This document shows, one piece after another, positions 8,927 through 17,306 of a DNA stretch of 64,000 bases. Below the pieces are notes generated by a model, which saw only the letters and a program-made list of their open reading frames with translations, was not told the DNA's origin and did not search any database. Source of the stretch: Streptomyces canus (GTDB taxonomy: Bacteria > Actinomycetota > Actinomycetes > Streptomycetales > Streptomycetaceae). The position numbers and the translations under genes are program-made. Every line of letters starts with the position of its first letter. Positions within the stretch are counted from its first letter, which is position 1. The stretch spans positions 3,534,001-3,598,000 of the forward strand of contig NZ_JAUSWW010000001.1 of NCBI RefSeq assembly GCF_030815415.1, written 5' to 3'.

Positions 8927-10168
8927 TCAGGCCGGATACGGCGGAAATCCCCCGACCAGATCCCGGACTTCTTCACGTGCCTTCTGCGTCTCGGCCTCAC
9001 CTCTGAGCACGCCCGCGAGCAGTACGGCGATCCGCGCCATCTGCGCCTCCCCCATGCCCTGGGTGGTCACGGCCGCCGTTCCCAGGCGCAGGCCGCGGGC
9101 GTCCGCGTGCGGCAGCGCACAGCAGTCGAGCACCATGCCGGCCGCCATGAGCCGGCCCTTCGCGGTCCGTCCGTCGACGCCGAGCGGTGCCGGATCGACG
9201 GTCACCAGATGGGTGTCGGTCCCGCCCGTGGTGACGACGAGCCCCTCGGCGGCCAGCCCCGCCGCGAGAACCCTCGCATTGGCGACCACCTGATGGGCGT
9301 ACGCCGCGAAGGCCGGTGTTGCCGCCTCGCCGAACGCGACGGCCTTGGCGGCGATGGTGTGCATCTGCGCGCCGCCCTGCGTGAACGGGAAGACGGCCCG
9401 GTCGACCCGCTCGGCCAGATCGGCGCCGCACAGGATCATGCCGCCGCGGGGTCCGCGCAGCACCTTGTGCGTGGTGGCGCAGACGACGTCGGCGTACGGC
9501 ACCGGACTGGGCGCCGCTCCCCCGGCGACGAGCCCGATGGGGTGGGCGGCGTCGGCGATGAGATACGCCCCGACCTCGTCGGCGACCTCGCGGAAGAAGG
9601 CGTGGTCGATGTGCCGGGGGTAGGCGATGGAGCCGCACACGATGGCCTTGGGCCGGTGCTGACGGGCGAGCGTGCGGACCTGGTCGTAGTCGATGAGCCC
9701 GGTCTCCGCGTCGACGCCGTAGGGCACGAAGTCGAACCAGCGGCCGGAGAAGTTGGCGGGCGAACCGTGGGTGAGGTGACCGCCGTAGGGCAGGCCGAGG
9801 GCGAGGACGGTGTCGCCGGGGCGCAGGAGTGCGGCGTAGGCGGCCAGCACGGCCGACGACCCCGAATGGGCCTGCACGTTGGCGTGTTCGGCGCCGAAGA
9901 GGGCCTTGGCGCGGTCCACGGCGATCCGCTCGGCGACGTCGACGATCTCGCAGCCGCCGTGGTGCCGGGCACCGGGGTATCCCTCGGCGTACTTGTTCGC
10001 CAGCGGCGACCCCATCGCGGCCAGCACGGCCGGCGAGCTGAAGTTCTCGGCGGCGATCAGCTGCAACGACGTCGACTGGCGCGCGAGCTCACCGAGCAGG
10101 ATCTCGGCCAGCTCGGGATCCTGCCGCCGCAGGATGTCGGCGGTCTCGGGGGCATGGGTGACCGACAT
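8927..10168 (-). CDS. glyA: Serine hydroxymethyltransferase, divergent paralogue
   Basis: PLP enzyme converting serine and tetrahydrofolate to glycine and methylene-tetrahydrofolate. 413 residues. The PLP-lysine motif TTHKVLRGPRGG and the NKYAEGYPG motif are present. Two usually conserved spots differ: the RYYGGCE motif reads RHHGGCE, and the cofactor Asp motif DMAH reads DAAH. Streptomyces usually carry more than one glyA, so this copy may have altered activity or substrate range. The neighbouring genes are unrelated in function. Confidence 0.88.
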   Translation of the reverse strand: MSVTHAPETADILRRQDPELAEILLGELARQSTSLQLIAAENFSSPAVLAAMGSPLANKYAEGYPGARHHGGCEIVDVAERIAVDRAKALFGAEHANVQAHSGSSAVLAAYAALLRPGDTVLALGLPYGGHLTHGSPANFSGRWFDFVPYGVDAETGLIDYDQVRTLARQHRPKAIVCGSIAYPRHIDHAFFREVADEVGAYLIADAAHPIGLVAGGAAPSPVPYADVVCATTHKVLRGPRGGMILCGADLAERVDRAVFPFTQGGAQMHTIAAKAVAFGEAATPAFAAYAHQVVANARVLAAGLAAEGLVVTTGGTDTHLVTVDPAPLGVDGRTAKGRLMAAGMVLDCCALPHADARGLRLGTAAVTTQGMGEAQMARIAVLLAGVLRGEAETQKAREEVRDLVGGFPPYPA

Positions 10169-10237
10169 GGTGGACTCCGGGGCGTCGACGGTGACGTACG
10201 TCCAATGTAGGCCCGGGACCGGTGAGGTGCTCGGTCG

Positions 10238-10909
10238 TCACGTCCTGGCAGCTACTCCGGTGAGCGCAGTGACCACAGGATCCACCGCCTGATGTATCTC
10301 GTCCCCGATCGACCGGAAGAACGGGAGCGGGGCGCCGTACGGGTCGTACACCTCGTCCGCCTCTGCCGTCGGGGCCAGGAGCCACCCGCGTAGAGCCGCC
10401 GCGGCACGGACCAGGGCGCGGGCGCGGGCCACCACGCCGTCCTCCAGGGGAGGCAGCGTGGTCGGGTCTATCGCGCGGACCAGGCGGGTGAACTCCTTCA
10501 GGGTGAAGGTGCGCAGACCCGCCGAGTGGCCCATCGAGATGACCTGCTGACGGTGGTCGCGGGTGGCGGTGAGGACCAGGTCGGCCATGATGACGTGCTC
10601 GTCGAGGAGTTCGCGGCCCGTGAAGCCGGTCGCGTCCGCGCCGAAGTCGGCCAGCACGGTCTCCGCGTTGGCCTCCATGGGCGCGCCCTCATGGCCCCAG
10701 GTCCCCGCGCTCTCCACGACGAGCCCGCCCCACAGCGGGTCGCCGAGCCGGTCCGCCAGGGCATGCCGGGTCAGCCGCTCGGTGATCGGCGAGCGGCACA
10801 CGTTGCCGGTGCTGACGTGGAGGATGCGGAAGGTGTCACGCGGGAGCCCTGTGAAGGTCCGCGTCTCCTCCGGGTCCCATATGCCACGCCCCGCGTCAGG
10901 GGCCGTCAA
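10238..10909 (-). CDS. Low-molecular-weight phosphatase-like protein, nucleophile Cys replaced by Ser
   Basis: 223 residues from a TTG at 10909 that overlaps the upstream stop (TTGA). The fold is that of low-molecular-weight protein tyrosine phosphatase. The P-loop reads HVSTGNVCRSP, where the family has V-C-x-G-N-x-C-R-S, so the nucleophilic cysteine is Ser33; the second Cys and the Arg are kept. The Asp loop VYDPYGAPLPFF is also intact. Classical cysteine-based phosphatase activity is therefore doubtful, and a binding or regulatory role is possible. It is probably co-translated with the Sua5 gene. Confidence 0.85.
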   Translation of the reverse strand: MTAPDAGRGIWDPEETRTFTGLPRDTFRILHVSTGNVCRSPITERLTRHALADRLGDPLWGGLVVESAGTWGHEGAPMEANAETVLADFGADATGFTGRELLDEHVIMADLVLTATRDHRQQVISMGHSAGLRTFTLKEFTRLVRAIDPTTLPPLEDGVVARARALVRAAAALRGWLLAPTAEADEVYDPYGAPLPFFRSIGDEIHQAVDPVVTALTGVAART

Positions 10910-11553
10910 TTCGCCACCTCGAGGTCGGGTACGACCTTCCTGAGCTCCTCCGCGGAGATCGCGCCCGCACGCAGCAGCAGCGGCACCTCGCGGGTGACGT
11001 CGACGATCGAGGAGGGGACGATGCCCGGGGTCGGACCGCCGTCGAGGTACACGGAGACCGAGTCGCCGAGCATCTCCTGGGCCGCGTCGCAGTCCTCCGG
11101 CGCCGGGTGGCCCGTCAGGTTCGCCGAGGACACCGCCATCGGGCCGACCTCGGTCAGCAGCTCGATGGCCACGGGGTGCAGCGGCATACGGACGGCGACC
11201 GTGCCCCTCGTGTCCCCCAGGTCCCACTGGAGCGACGGCTGGTGCTTGGCGACGAGCGTCAGCGCGCCCGGCCAGAACGCGTCGACGAGCTCCCAGGCCA
11301 GCTCGGAGAAGTCCGTGACGAGGCCGTGCAGGGTGTTCGGGGAGCCGATGAGGACGGGCGTGGGCATGTTGCGGCCCCGGCCCTTGGCCTCCAGCAGGTC
11401 GTGCACCGCTTCCGAGGAGAACGCGTCGGCACCGATGCCGTACACCGTGTCGGTCGGGAGGACCACGAGCTCGCCACGGCGGACGGCGGACGCGGCTTCG
11501 CGCAGACCGGTCGAGCGGTCGGTCGCGTCGTTGGTGTCGTATCGCCGTGCCAT
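10906..11553 (-). CDS. Sua5/YrdC L-threonylcarbamoyladenylate synthase
   Basis: Makes threonylcarbamoyl-AMP from threonine, bicarbonate and ATP, the first step of the t6A37 modification in ANN-decoding tRNAs. The 215-residue single YrdC domain contains the family signatures LPTDTVYGIGADAF, KGRGRNMPTPVLIG and SSANLTG. The C-terminal Sua5 domain of longer homologues is absent. It sits between prmC and the phosphatase-like gene, a usual actinobacterial arrangement, and is coupled to the latter by TTGA. Confidence 0.95.
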   Translation of the reverse strand: MARRYDTNDATDRSTGLREAASAVRRGELVVLPTDTVYGIGADAFSSEAVHDLLEAKGRGRNMPTPVLIGSPNTLHGLVTDFSELAWELVDAFWPGALTLVAKHQPSLQWDLGDTRGTVAVRMPLHPVAIELLTEVGPMAVSSANLTGHPAPEDCDAAQEMLGDSVSVYLDGGPTPGIVPSSIVDVTREVPLLLRAGAISAEELRKVVPDLEVAN

Positions 11554-11603
11554 TTAGCGGGCCTCCTCGTACACGTACTGCTCTGAAGACTGGGGGGTGG
11601 GGC

Positions 11604-12449
11604 TCACGGCATCGCCTTGCGGGCCGTGGCGAACCGGGGACGGTTGTTGAGGTCCGGGTGGTCGGCCGCGTCGGCCCAGCCGCGCTCCTCGGTGAAGATC
11701 CACGGCACCTGGCCGCCCTGGGTGTCGGCGTGCTCGATGACGACGACGCCGCCCGGGCGCAGGAGCCGGTGTGCGGTCCGTTCCAGACCGCGGATGAGTT
11801 CGAGGCCGTCCTCCCCTGAGAACAGGGCGAGTTCGGGATCGTAGTCCCGCGCCTCGGGAGCGACGTACTCCCACTCGGTCAGCGGGATGTAGGGCGGGTT
11901 GGAGATGACCAGATCGACGTGGCCGTCGAGGTCCGGGAAGGCGTCCAGGGCGTTGCCCTGACGCAGGTCGACCCTGGACCCCTCCGTGTTCTTGCGCGTC
12001 CACCGGAGGGCGTCCTCGGACAGCTCCACGGCATGCACCCGGGAGCGCGGGACCTCCTGGGCGAGGGCGAGCGCGATGGCGCCGGAGCCGGTGCACAGAT
12101 CGACGATGCACGGCTCCACGACGTCCATGGCGCGTACGGCGTCTATCGCCCACCCGACCACGGACTCGGTCTCGGGCCGGGGCACGAAGACCCCGGGACC
12201 GACCTGGAGTTCCAGGTAGCGGAAGAAGGCCCGTCCGGTGATGTGCTGGAGCGGCTCACGCTGCTCACGGCGGGCGATGACCTCCCAGTACCGGGCGTCG
12301 AAGTCCGAGTCCTTCACGGAGTGCAGCGCGCCCCGCTTCACGCCGTGCACGAACGCGGCGAGCTCCTCCGCGTCGTTGCGCGGCGAGGGCACGCCGGCGT
12401 CGGCCAGCCGCTGGGTGGCCTGGGCCACCTCTGCGAGCAGCAGGTTCAC
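11604..12449 (-). CDS. prmC: Release factor glutamine methyltransferase PrmC
   Basis: SAM-dependent enzyme that N5-methylates the Gln of the GGQ motif in release factors 1 and 2. 281 residues: an N-terminal helical substrate-binding domain, then a Rossmann methyltransferase with the SAM motif VDLCTGSGAIAL and the catalytic NPPYIP motif. It lies directly downstream of its substrate gene prfA, with a 42-bp gap, the standard pairing. Confidence 0.97.
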   Translation of the reverse strand: MNLLLAEVAQATQRLADAGVPSPRNDAEELAAFVHGVKRGALHSVKDSDFDARYWEVIARREQREPLQHITGRAFFRYLELQVGPGVFVPRPETESVVGWAIDAVRAMDVVEPCIVDLCTGSGAIALALAQEVPRSRVHAVELSEDALRWTRKNTEGSRVDLRQGNALDAFPDLDGHVDLVISNPPYIPLTEWEYVAPEARDYDPELALFSGEDGLELIRGLERTAHRLLRPGGVVVIEHADTQGGQVPWIFTEERGWADAADHPDLNNRPRFATARKAMP

Positions 12450-12491
12450 GCAAGTCCTCCGTGTCGTACTCGGTCGTGCGTAGGTACCTCT

Positions 12492-13568
12492 TTACGCGGC
12501 CGCCAGCTTGGCCGCCGAGTCCGCGTCGACGCAGGCCTGGATCACCGCGTCGAGGTCGCCGTCCAGGACCTGGTCCAGGTTGTACGACTTGAAGCCGACG
12601 CGGTGGTCCGAGAGGCGGTTCTCCGGGAAGTTGTACGTGCGGATCTTCTCGGAGCGGTCGACGGTGCGGACCTGGCTGCGGCGGGCGTCCGCGGCTTCCC
12701 GCTCCGCTTCCTCCACGGCTGCCGCGAGCAGCCTGGAGCGCAGGATACGCATCGCCTGCTCCTTGTTCTGCAGCTGGCTCTTCTCGTTCTGGCAGGAGGC
12801 GACGACTCCGGTGGGAATGTGCGTGATGCGCACGGCGGAGTCGGTCGTGTTGACGGACTGGCCGCCGGGGCCGGAGGAGCGGTAGACGTCGATGCGGAGG
12901 TCGTTCGGGTTGATCTCGACGTCGACCTCCTCGGCCTCGGGGGTCACGAGGACACCGGCCGCGGAGGTGTGGATACGGCCCTGGGACTCGGTCGCCGGCA
13001 CCCGCTGCACGCGGTGCACGCCGCCCTCGTACTTGAGCCGGGCCCAGACGCCCTGTCCGGGCTCGGTGGCACCCTGGCCGCCCTTGGTCTTCACGGCGAC
13101 CTGGACGTCCTTGTAGCCGCCCAGTTCGGACTCGGTGGCGTCGATGATCTCGGTCTTCCAGCCGACCCGCTCGGCGTAGCGCAGGTACATGCGCAGCAGG
13201 TCGCCGGCGAACAGGGCTGACTCGTCGCCGCCGGCGCCGGCCTTGACCTCGAGGATGACGTCCTTGTCGTCGTTGGGGTCGCGCGGAACGAGGAGAAGGC
13301 GCAGCTTCTCCGTCAGCTCCTCGCGCTGCTTCTCCAGCTCCTTGACCTCGGCCGCGAAGTCGGGGTCGGCGGCGGCGTACTCGCGCCCGGTCTCGATGTC
13401 GTCGCCGGTCTGCTTCCAGGAGCGGTACGTGGCGACGATCGGGGTGAGCTCGGCGTAGCGCTTGTTCAGCTTGCGCGCGTTGGCCTGGTCGGAGTGGACC
13501 GACGGGTCGGCGAGCTTCTTCTCCAGGTCGGCGTGCTCACCGACGAGCTCCTCGACGGCCTCGAACAT
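12492..13568 (-). CDS. prfA: Peptide chain release factor 1
   Basis: Recognises UAA and UAG stops and triggers peptide release. 358 residues from the ATG at 13568 (MFEAVEELVGEH). The anticodon-like tripeptide PAT in VQRVPATESQGR marks it as RF1, not RF2 (SPF). The catalytic GGQ is in SSGPGGQSVN. The frame is open upstream to 13613, but the family start and a purine-rich stretch before it fix the ATG at 13568. Confidence 0.98.
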   Translation of the reverse strand: MFEAVEELVGEHADLEKKLADPSVHSDQANARKLNKRYAELTPIVATYRSWKQTGDDIETGREYAAADPDFAAEVKELEKQREELTEKLRLLLVPRDPNDDKDVILEVKAGAGGDESALFAGDLLRMYLRYAERVGWKTEIIDATESELGGYKDVQVAVKTKGGQGATEPGQGVWARLKYEGGVHRVQRVPATESQGRIHTSAAGVLVTPEAEEVDVEINPNDLRIDVYRSSGPGGQSVNTTDSAVRITHIPTGVVASCQNEKSQLQNKEQAMRILRSRLLAAAVEEAEREAADARRSQVRTVDRSEKIRTYNFPENRLSDHRVGFKSYNLDQVLDGDLDAVIQACVDADSAAKLAAA

Positions 13569-13611
13569 CTTGGACTCCTGATACTGCGGTGAAGGGGGGT
13601 GGCGGGCGACC

Positions 13612-13659
13612 AAAAACGCCGGTCCCGGCGCACTCCGAGGAGTGCGGCGTGGACCGGCG
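13612..13659 (-). terminator. Intrinsic terminator of rpmE
   Basis: A long imperfect GC stem spans 13617-13636 and 13639-13659 with a tiny loop. Read on the minus strand it is followed at once by a run of five T (complement of 13612-13616). It stands between the rpmE stop and prfA, so it should end rpmE transcripts and separate the L31 unit from prfA. Confidence 0.85.
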
Positions 13660-13670
13660 CTGGTGGCTCG

Positions 13671-13889
13671 CTACTTCTTGGCAGCAGCCTTGCCGAAGCG
13701 GGCCTCGAAGCGGGCCACACGGCCACCGGTGTCGAGGATCTTCTGCTTGCCCGTGTAGAACGGGTGGCACTCGGAGCAGACCTCGGCGCGGATGGCGCCG
13801 CTCTGGATCGTGCTACGGGTGGTGAACGACGCGCCACAGGTGCAGCTGACCTGCGTCTCGACGTACTCGGGGTGGATCTCGCGCTTCAA
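13671..13889 (-). CDS. rpmE: 50S ribosomal protein L31 (zinc-binding form)
   Basis: 72 residues, small protein of the large subunit bridge. The C-plus (zinc) type is shown by CTC at 16-18 and CSEC at about 38-41. Streptomyces also have a zinc-free paralogue used under zinc limitation and regulated by Zur, but no Zur box is obvious here. It is followed by a strong terminator, so it is probably its own transcription unit. Confidence 0.97.
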   Translation of the reverse strand: MKREIHPEYVETQVSCTCGASFTTRSTIQSGAIRAEVCSECHPFYTGKQKILDTGGRVARFEARFGKAAAKK

Positions 13890-14049
13890 GGTGTCTCCTA
13901 GTTTCGGGAGGGCACCGGGTCGCCGTCCGCGGGTTGCGGGGGCGTGAACCGGGGCCGACGTACCAGTCTGCCAGCACTGGCCGCATCCCCCAAAACCGGG
14001 AGGCGTGGCGATCTATTCCCAGCGGCCCGGCGGGGGGTCGTGCACGGGC

Positions 14050-15186
14050 CTACGAGGAGGTGACGACGCCCTTGGCCTTGCCGGTGGCGGTGCCCTTGGT
14101 GGCGCTCTTCGGGATCGCCCGGTCGTTCTCCAGGGCCTTCCAGACCAGCTTCGCCTTGTCCTCGTCCACCAGCACCCGGTTGCCGTCCTGCGGGTCGTAC
14201 TGGACCGGCATGGTGACCATGGTCATGTTCTTGGAGCTGATGCCCTTGAGGCCGTTCGCGAAGGACATGAGCTTGTTGACCGAGCCGAGGCCGGTGTCGG
14301 TCGTCACGGCGTTGGTCGCGGTGTCGGCGAGGTTGTAGAGCTTCTTCGGGCTGTCGAAGAGGCCGACGGTCTTGATCTGGTTGATCAGGGCCTTGATGAA
14401 CGCCTGCTGGAGCTGGATGCGCCCGAGGTCGGAGCCGTCGCCGACGCCGTGCCGGGTGCGGACCAGGCCGAGTGCCTGCTTGCCGGTGAGCGTGTGCGTG
14501 CCGGCCTTCAGGTCGAGGTGGCTGTCGGGGTCGGTGATGTTCTTCGTGGTGGTGACCTCGACGCCGCCGAGCTCGTCGATGAGCTTCTGGAAGCCGGAGA
14601 AGTCGACCTCCAGATAGTGGTCCATGCGGATGTCGGTGAGCGACTCGACGGTCTTCACGGCGCAGGAGGCGCCGCCTGTGGAGTACGCGGAGTTGAACAT
14701 CGCGTTGGTCGCGGCGTCGTGCTCGGTGCCGTCGGAGTCGGTGCACTCGGGGCGGTCGACGAGGGTGTCGCGGGGGATGGAGACCACGCTGGCCTTCTTG
14801 TGGCCCTCGTAGACGTGCACGATCATCGCAGTGTCGGAGCGGGCGCTGCCGTCGTCGGCGCCGCCGCCCAGCTTCTTGTTGGAGCCGGACCGGGTGTCGG
14901 AGCCGAGCACGAGGATGTTCTCGGAGCCGTTGTCGACCTTCGTGGGCCGGTCGGTGCCGAGTGCCTGGTCGATGTCGACGCTCTTGATGTTGCCGTTGAG
15001 CTTGAAGTACAGATAGCCGGCGCCCGTGCCGCCCAGCACGACGATGCCCGCGGCGGTCCAGGTCGCTATCAGCAGGCCCTTGCGCTGGCCGCGGGAATTG
15101 CGGCGGCGGCCCTTGGCGCGGTGGCGCGGGCCCGTGGTGCCGGACTCCCCGGGTATGCCGGGTTCCGGCGTGCTCTCGGCAGACAT
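14050..15186 (-). CDS. LytR-CpsA-Psr (LCP) family cell-wall ligase
   Basis: LCP proteins transfer glycopolymers such as teichoic acids from polyprenyl carriers to peptidoglycan outside the membrane. 378 residues: a basic cytoplasmic N-terminus (RHRAKGRRRNSRGQRKG), one transmembrane segment at about 38-60, then the LCP domain. Family features seen are ILVLGSDTR, ARSDTAMIVHV, SIPRDTLV and VRTRHGVGDGSDLGRIQLQQ. It runs in the same direction as rho and rpmE but has its own gaps on both sides. Confidence 0.93.
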   Translation of the reverse strand: MSAESTPEPGIPGESGTTGPRHRAKGRRRNSRGQRKGLLIATWTAAGIVVLGGTGAGYLYFKLNGNIKSVDIDQALGTDRPTKVDNGSENILVLGSDTRSGSNKKLGGGADDGSARSDTAMIVHVYEGHKKASVVSIPRDTLVDRPECTDSDGTEHDAATNAMFNSAYSTGGASCAVKTVESLTDIRMDHYLEVDFSGFQKLIDELGGVEVTTTKNITDPDSHLDLKAGTHTLTGKQALGLVRTRHGVGDGSDLGRIQLQQAFIKALINQIKTVGLFDSPKKLYNLADTATNAVTTDTGLGSVNKLMSFANGLKGISSKNMTMVTMPVQYDPQDGNRVLVDEDKAKLVWKALENDRAIPKSATKGTATGKAKGVVTSS

Positions 15187-15312
15187 GTGCTCCTCATTCT
15201 CGTCCGGTCGGTTACCCCCTGTTTTCAGGGTCAGACGTGGTCGTTACGACCCGAACATCACCATGGTCGCTCCGTCCGGTCAGACGGGTAAACCGGAGAA
15301 AGGGTTGCACAA

Positions 15313-15351
15313 CGCACTGTGCCCACCCCGTGGAAGGGTGGGCACAGTGCG
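15313..15351. terminator. Strong terminator after the protease gene
   Basis: Perfect 16-bp stem (15313-15328 with 15336-15351) and a 7-base loop CGTGGAA, 40 bp after the protease stop. There is no long T-tract, which is common for actinobacterial terminators. It should isolate the protease gene from the LCP gene. Confidence 0.85.
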
Positions 15352-15390
15352 TAGTCGTTGAACGCGGGTGGACCGCGCTCACCTGCTATT

Positions 15391-17175
15391 TCATCCGAAG
15401 ATGTCGTACTGCTTGAAATCGGTACCGACCGAGATCCTTGTGGCGAAGATCTCGCTGGTGGCCTTGCCGGTGCCCTTGTACAGGTACAGGGTGCCGCCGG
15501 GCGTACGGGCCAGGAAGTCGGCCTTGCCGTCGCCGGTCATGTCACCGATGGCGTCGAAGGCGTTGTACGTCGTGTTGCTCCAGGTGCGCACCTTCACGCG
15601 GGCGGAGAAGGGGCTGGAGGCCTTGCCGGTGCCCTTGTAGAGGTAGATGGCACCGGTGCTCTTGTTGCGCGCGAGCAGGTCGGCCTTGCCGTCCCCGTTG
15701 AAGTCGCCCTTGCCGCGGACCATGTTGTACGCGTTCCAGCCGGTGCCGGTGCCGATCTGCACACGGGCCGAGAAGGTGCCGTCGCCCTTGCCCGGGTAGA
15801 GCCACGCCTTGCCGGCGGAGTCCACGGAGACCAGGTCGGGCTTGTAGTCGCCGGTCAGGTCGCCCGGGGTGATGATGCGGGTGCGGGTCTTCCAGTTGTC
15901 GAAGATCTGCTTGGTCGCCCAGTCCTGGGCGGACCAGTCGTAGTGCGTCCAGTAGACGTCGCCGTTGTCGCTGCGGCGGTACACCAGGTCCTGGACGCTG
16001 TCCCGGTCGAAGTCCGTCTGGGTGACGAGGTTGACGCCGCCCCAGTCGCCGAGGCCCTGCCGGGCTCCGAAGGACGTGCCCTTGGAGTCCTTCTCATAGC
16101 CCGTCTTCGTGGACGCGTTGCGCACGAAGAGGTCGGCCTTGGCGTCGGTGTAGCTCATGTTGGCGTCGTCGACCTGGGCGTAGGCGGCACCGAGGTACGT
16201 CTTGACCTTCGAGAAGACGCTGTACGCGCCCTTCTCGACGCAGTCCACGACCCCCCAGGAGACGACACCCACGATGCGACCGTTGACCACCAGCGGGCCG
16301 CCGGAGTCACCGTTGCAGGCGGACGTCGTACCGGCGTCGCTGCCACTGGCGGGCTTGCCCGCGCAGACCATGTGGCCCTTGACGAAGTCGGTGCCGTAGT
16401 AGCCGGCGCAGGTGCTGTCCGACTGGATCGGCAGCGTGGCCGTCTTCAGGGTGTCGGAGACGTCCTGGGTGGTGGAGCTGGTGCGGCCCCAGCCGTAGAC
16501 CTTGGCGCTGGTGCCGGCGGCGTACGAGGCGGTGTCCGTGGACGTCGTCATACGGATCGGCGTCGACTTGGTCGGGGTCGCCAGGGTGAGGACGGCGATG
16601 TCGTTGTCGATGGTCCGCGAGCTGTACGACGGGTGGGTCCACTGACGGACCACACCGGAGACCGCGCCGGTGGTGTTGCCCGCGTCGTCGGGCAGCTGCG
16701 TGGCACCGGTCACGATCGCGCCGTACTTGGCCCAGTCGTAGCCCTTGGCGCAGTGCGCGGCGGTGAGGATCTTCGTGGGCGAGACGACGGTGCCACCGCA
16801 GAAGAAGCCGGTGTCGGTGGTGTCGTCGTAGTACCAGAGCTGGGCCATCCACGGTGCCGAGGTGATGGTCGTGGTGGAGCCGCCGATGATCTTCGCGTCG
16901 ACGGTGCCGCTGCTCGAACTCAGCGACGACTTGCTGGTGTTCTCCCCCGCGGTGTCGTCACCGGCGACCGCGCCGGCCACGCGCTTCTCCAGCTCGGCCT
17001 GCGACACCGTGCTGATGGCGGGCTTGACCGTCGGCTTCGGAAGTGTGGTCGCGGCACCGGCCGACGTGGTCAGCAGCGCGGCGGCGACAGCGGCTGCCAC
17101 ACCGGCCGCGCCGATGGGCAGGGCGATCCGCATCCGACGTCTGTGGCGACCGGCTCCGGACATGGCTGTACCCAC
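15391..17175 (-). CDS. Secreted trypsin-fold serine protease with C-terminal FG-GAP/VCBS-like repeats
   Basis: 594 residues from a GTG at 17175 preceded by GAGGGGGGA. A twin-Arg-free Sec signal peptide (basic HRRRMR, then an Ala-rich core ending near AGAA at 39-42) is followed by a propeptide and the mature-type start IIGGS at 96-100. The catalytic triad is His141 (LTAAHC), Asp192 (NDIAVL) and Ser291 (GDSGGP). The S1 base position is Ser285, not Asp, suggesting a chymotrypsin- or elastase-like preference. Residues 340-594 hold repeats such as DFNGDGKADLLARN and DMTGDGKADFLAR, a calcium-binding beta-propeller type. It is probably exported and extracellular. Confidence 0.93.
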   Translation of the reverse strand: MGTAMSGAGRHRRRMRIALPIGAAGVAAAVAAALLTTSAGAATTLPKPTVKPAISTVSQAELEKRVAGAVAGDDTAGENTSKSSLSSSSGTVDAKIIGGSTTTITSAPWMAQLWYYDDTTDTGFFCGGTVVSPTKILTAAHCAKGYDWAKYGAIVTGATQLPDDAGNTTGAVSGVVRQWTHPSYSSRTIDNDIAVLTLATPTKSTPIRMTTSTDTASYAAGTSAKVYGWGRTSSTTQDVSDTLKTATLPIQSDSTCAGYYGTDFVKGHMVCAGKPASGSDAGTTSACNGDSGGPLVVNGRIVGVVSWGVVDCVEKGAYSVFSKVKTYLGAAYAQVDDANMSYTDAKADLFVRNASTKTGYEKDSKGTSFGARQGLGDWGGVNLVTQTDFDRDSVQDLVYRRSDNGDVYWTHYDWSAQDWATKQIFDNWKTRTRIITPGDLTGDYKPDLVSVDSAGKAWLYPGKGDGTFSARVQIGTGTGWNAYNMVRGKGDFNGDGKADLLARNKSTGAIYLYKGTGKASSPFSARVKVRTWSNTTYNAFDAIGDMTGDGKADFLARTPGGTLYLYKGTGKATSEIFATRISVGTDFKQYDIFG

Positions 17176-17257
17176 TCAAGTCCCCCCTCGGGATCAGAAG
17201 TTCAAGGGTCGAAAAAGTGACCGAAGAGCGCGATCGTACACCGAGCCACAGACAGCG

Positions 17258-17292
17258 AAGAGGGCCACCCTTGCAACAAGGGTGGCCCTCTT
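17258..17292. terminator. Terminator after rho
   Basis: Perfect 15-bp stem (17258-17272 with 17278-17292), loop GCAAC, 15 bp past the rho stop. It has A/T at both ends of the stem and may act in either direction, shielding the protease promoter from rho transcription. Confidence 0.88.
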
Positions 17293-17306
17293 AACGAAGA
17301 CTTACG

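Noticed and set aside
5672..10210. A very long plus-strand open frame opposite atpB, atpI, the wecA-like gene and glyA
   Set aside because: It is the antisense of four clear genes plus the gap between them; its product is an Arg/Asp/Gly/His-rich string with no domain. Long shadows are expected at this GC content.
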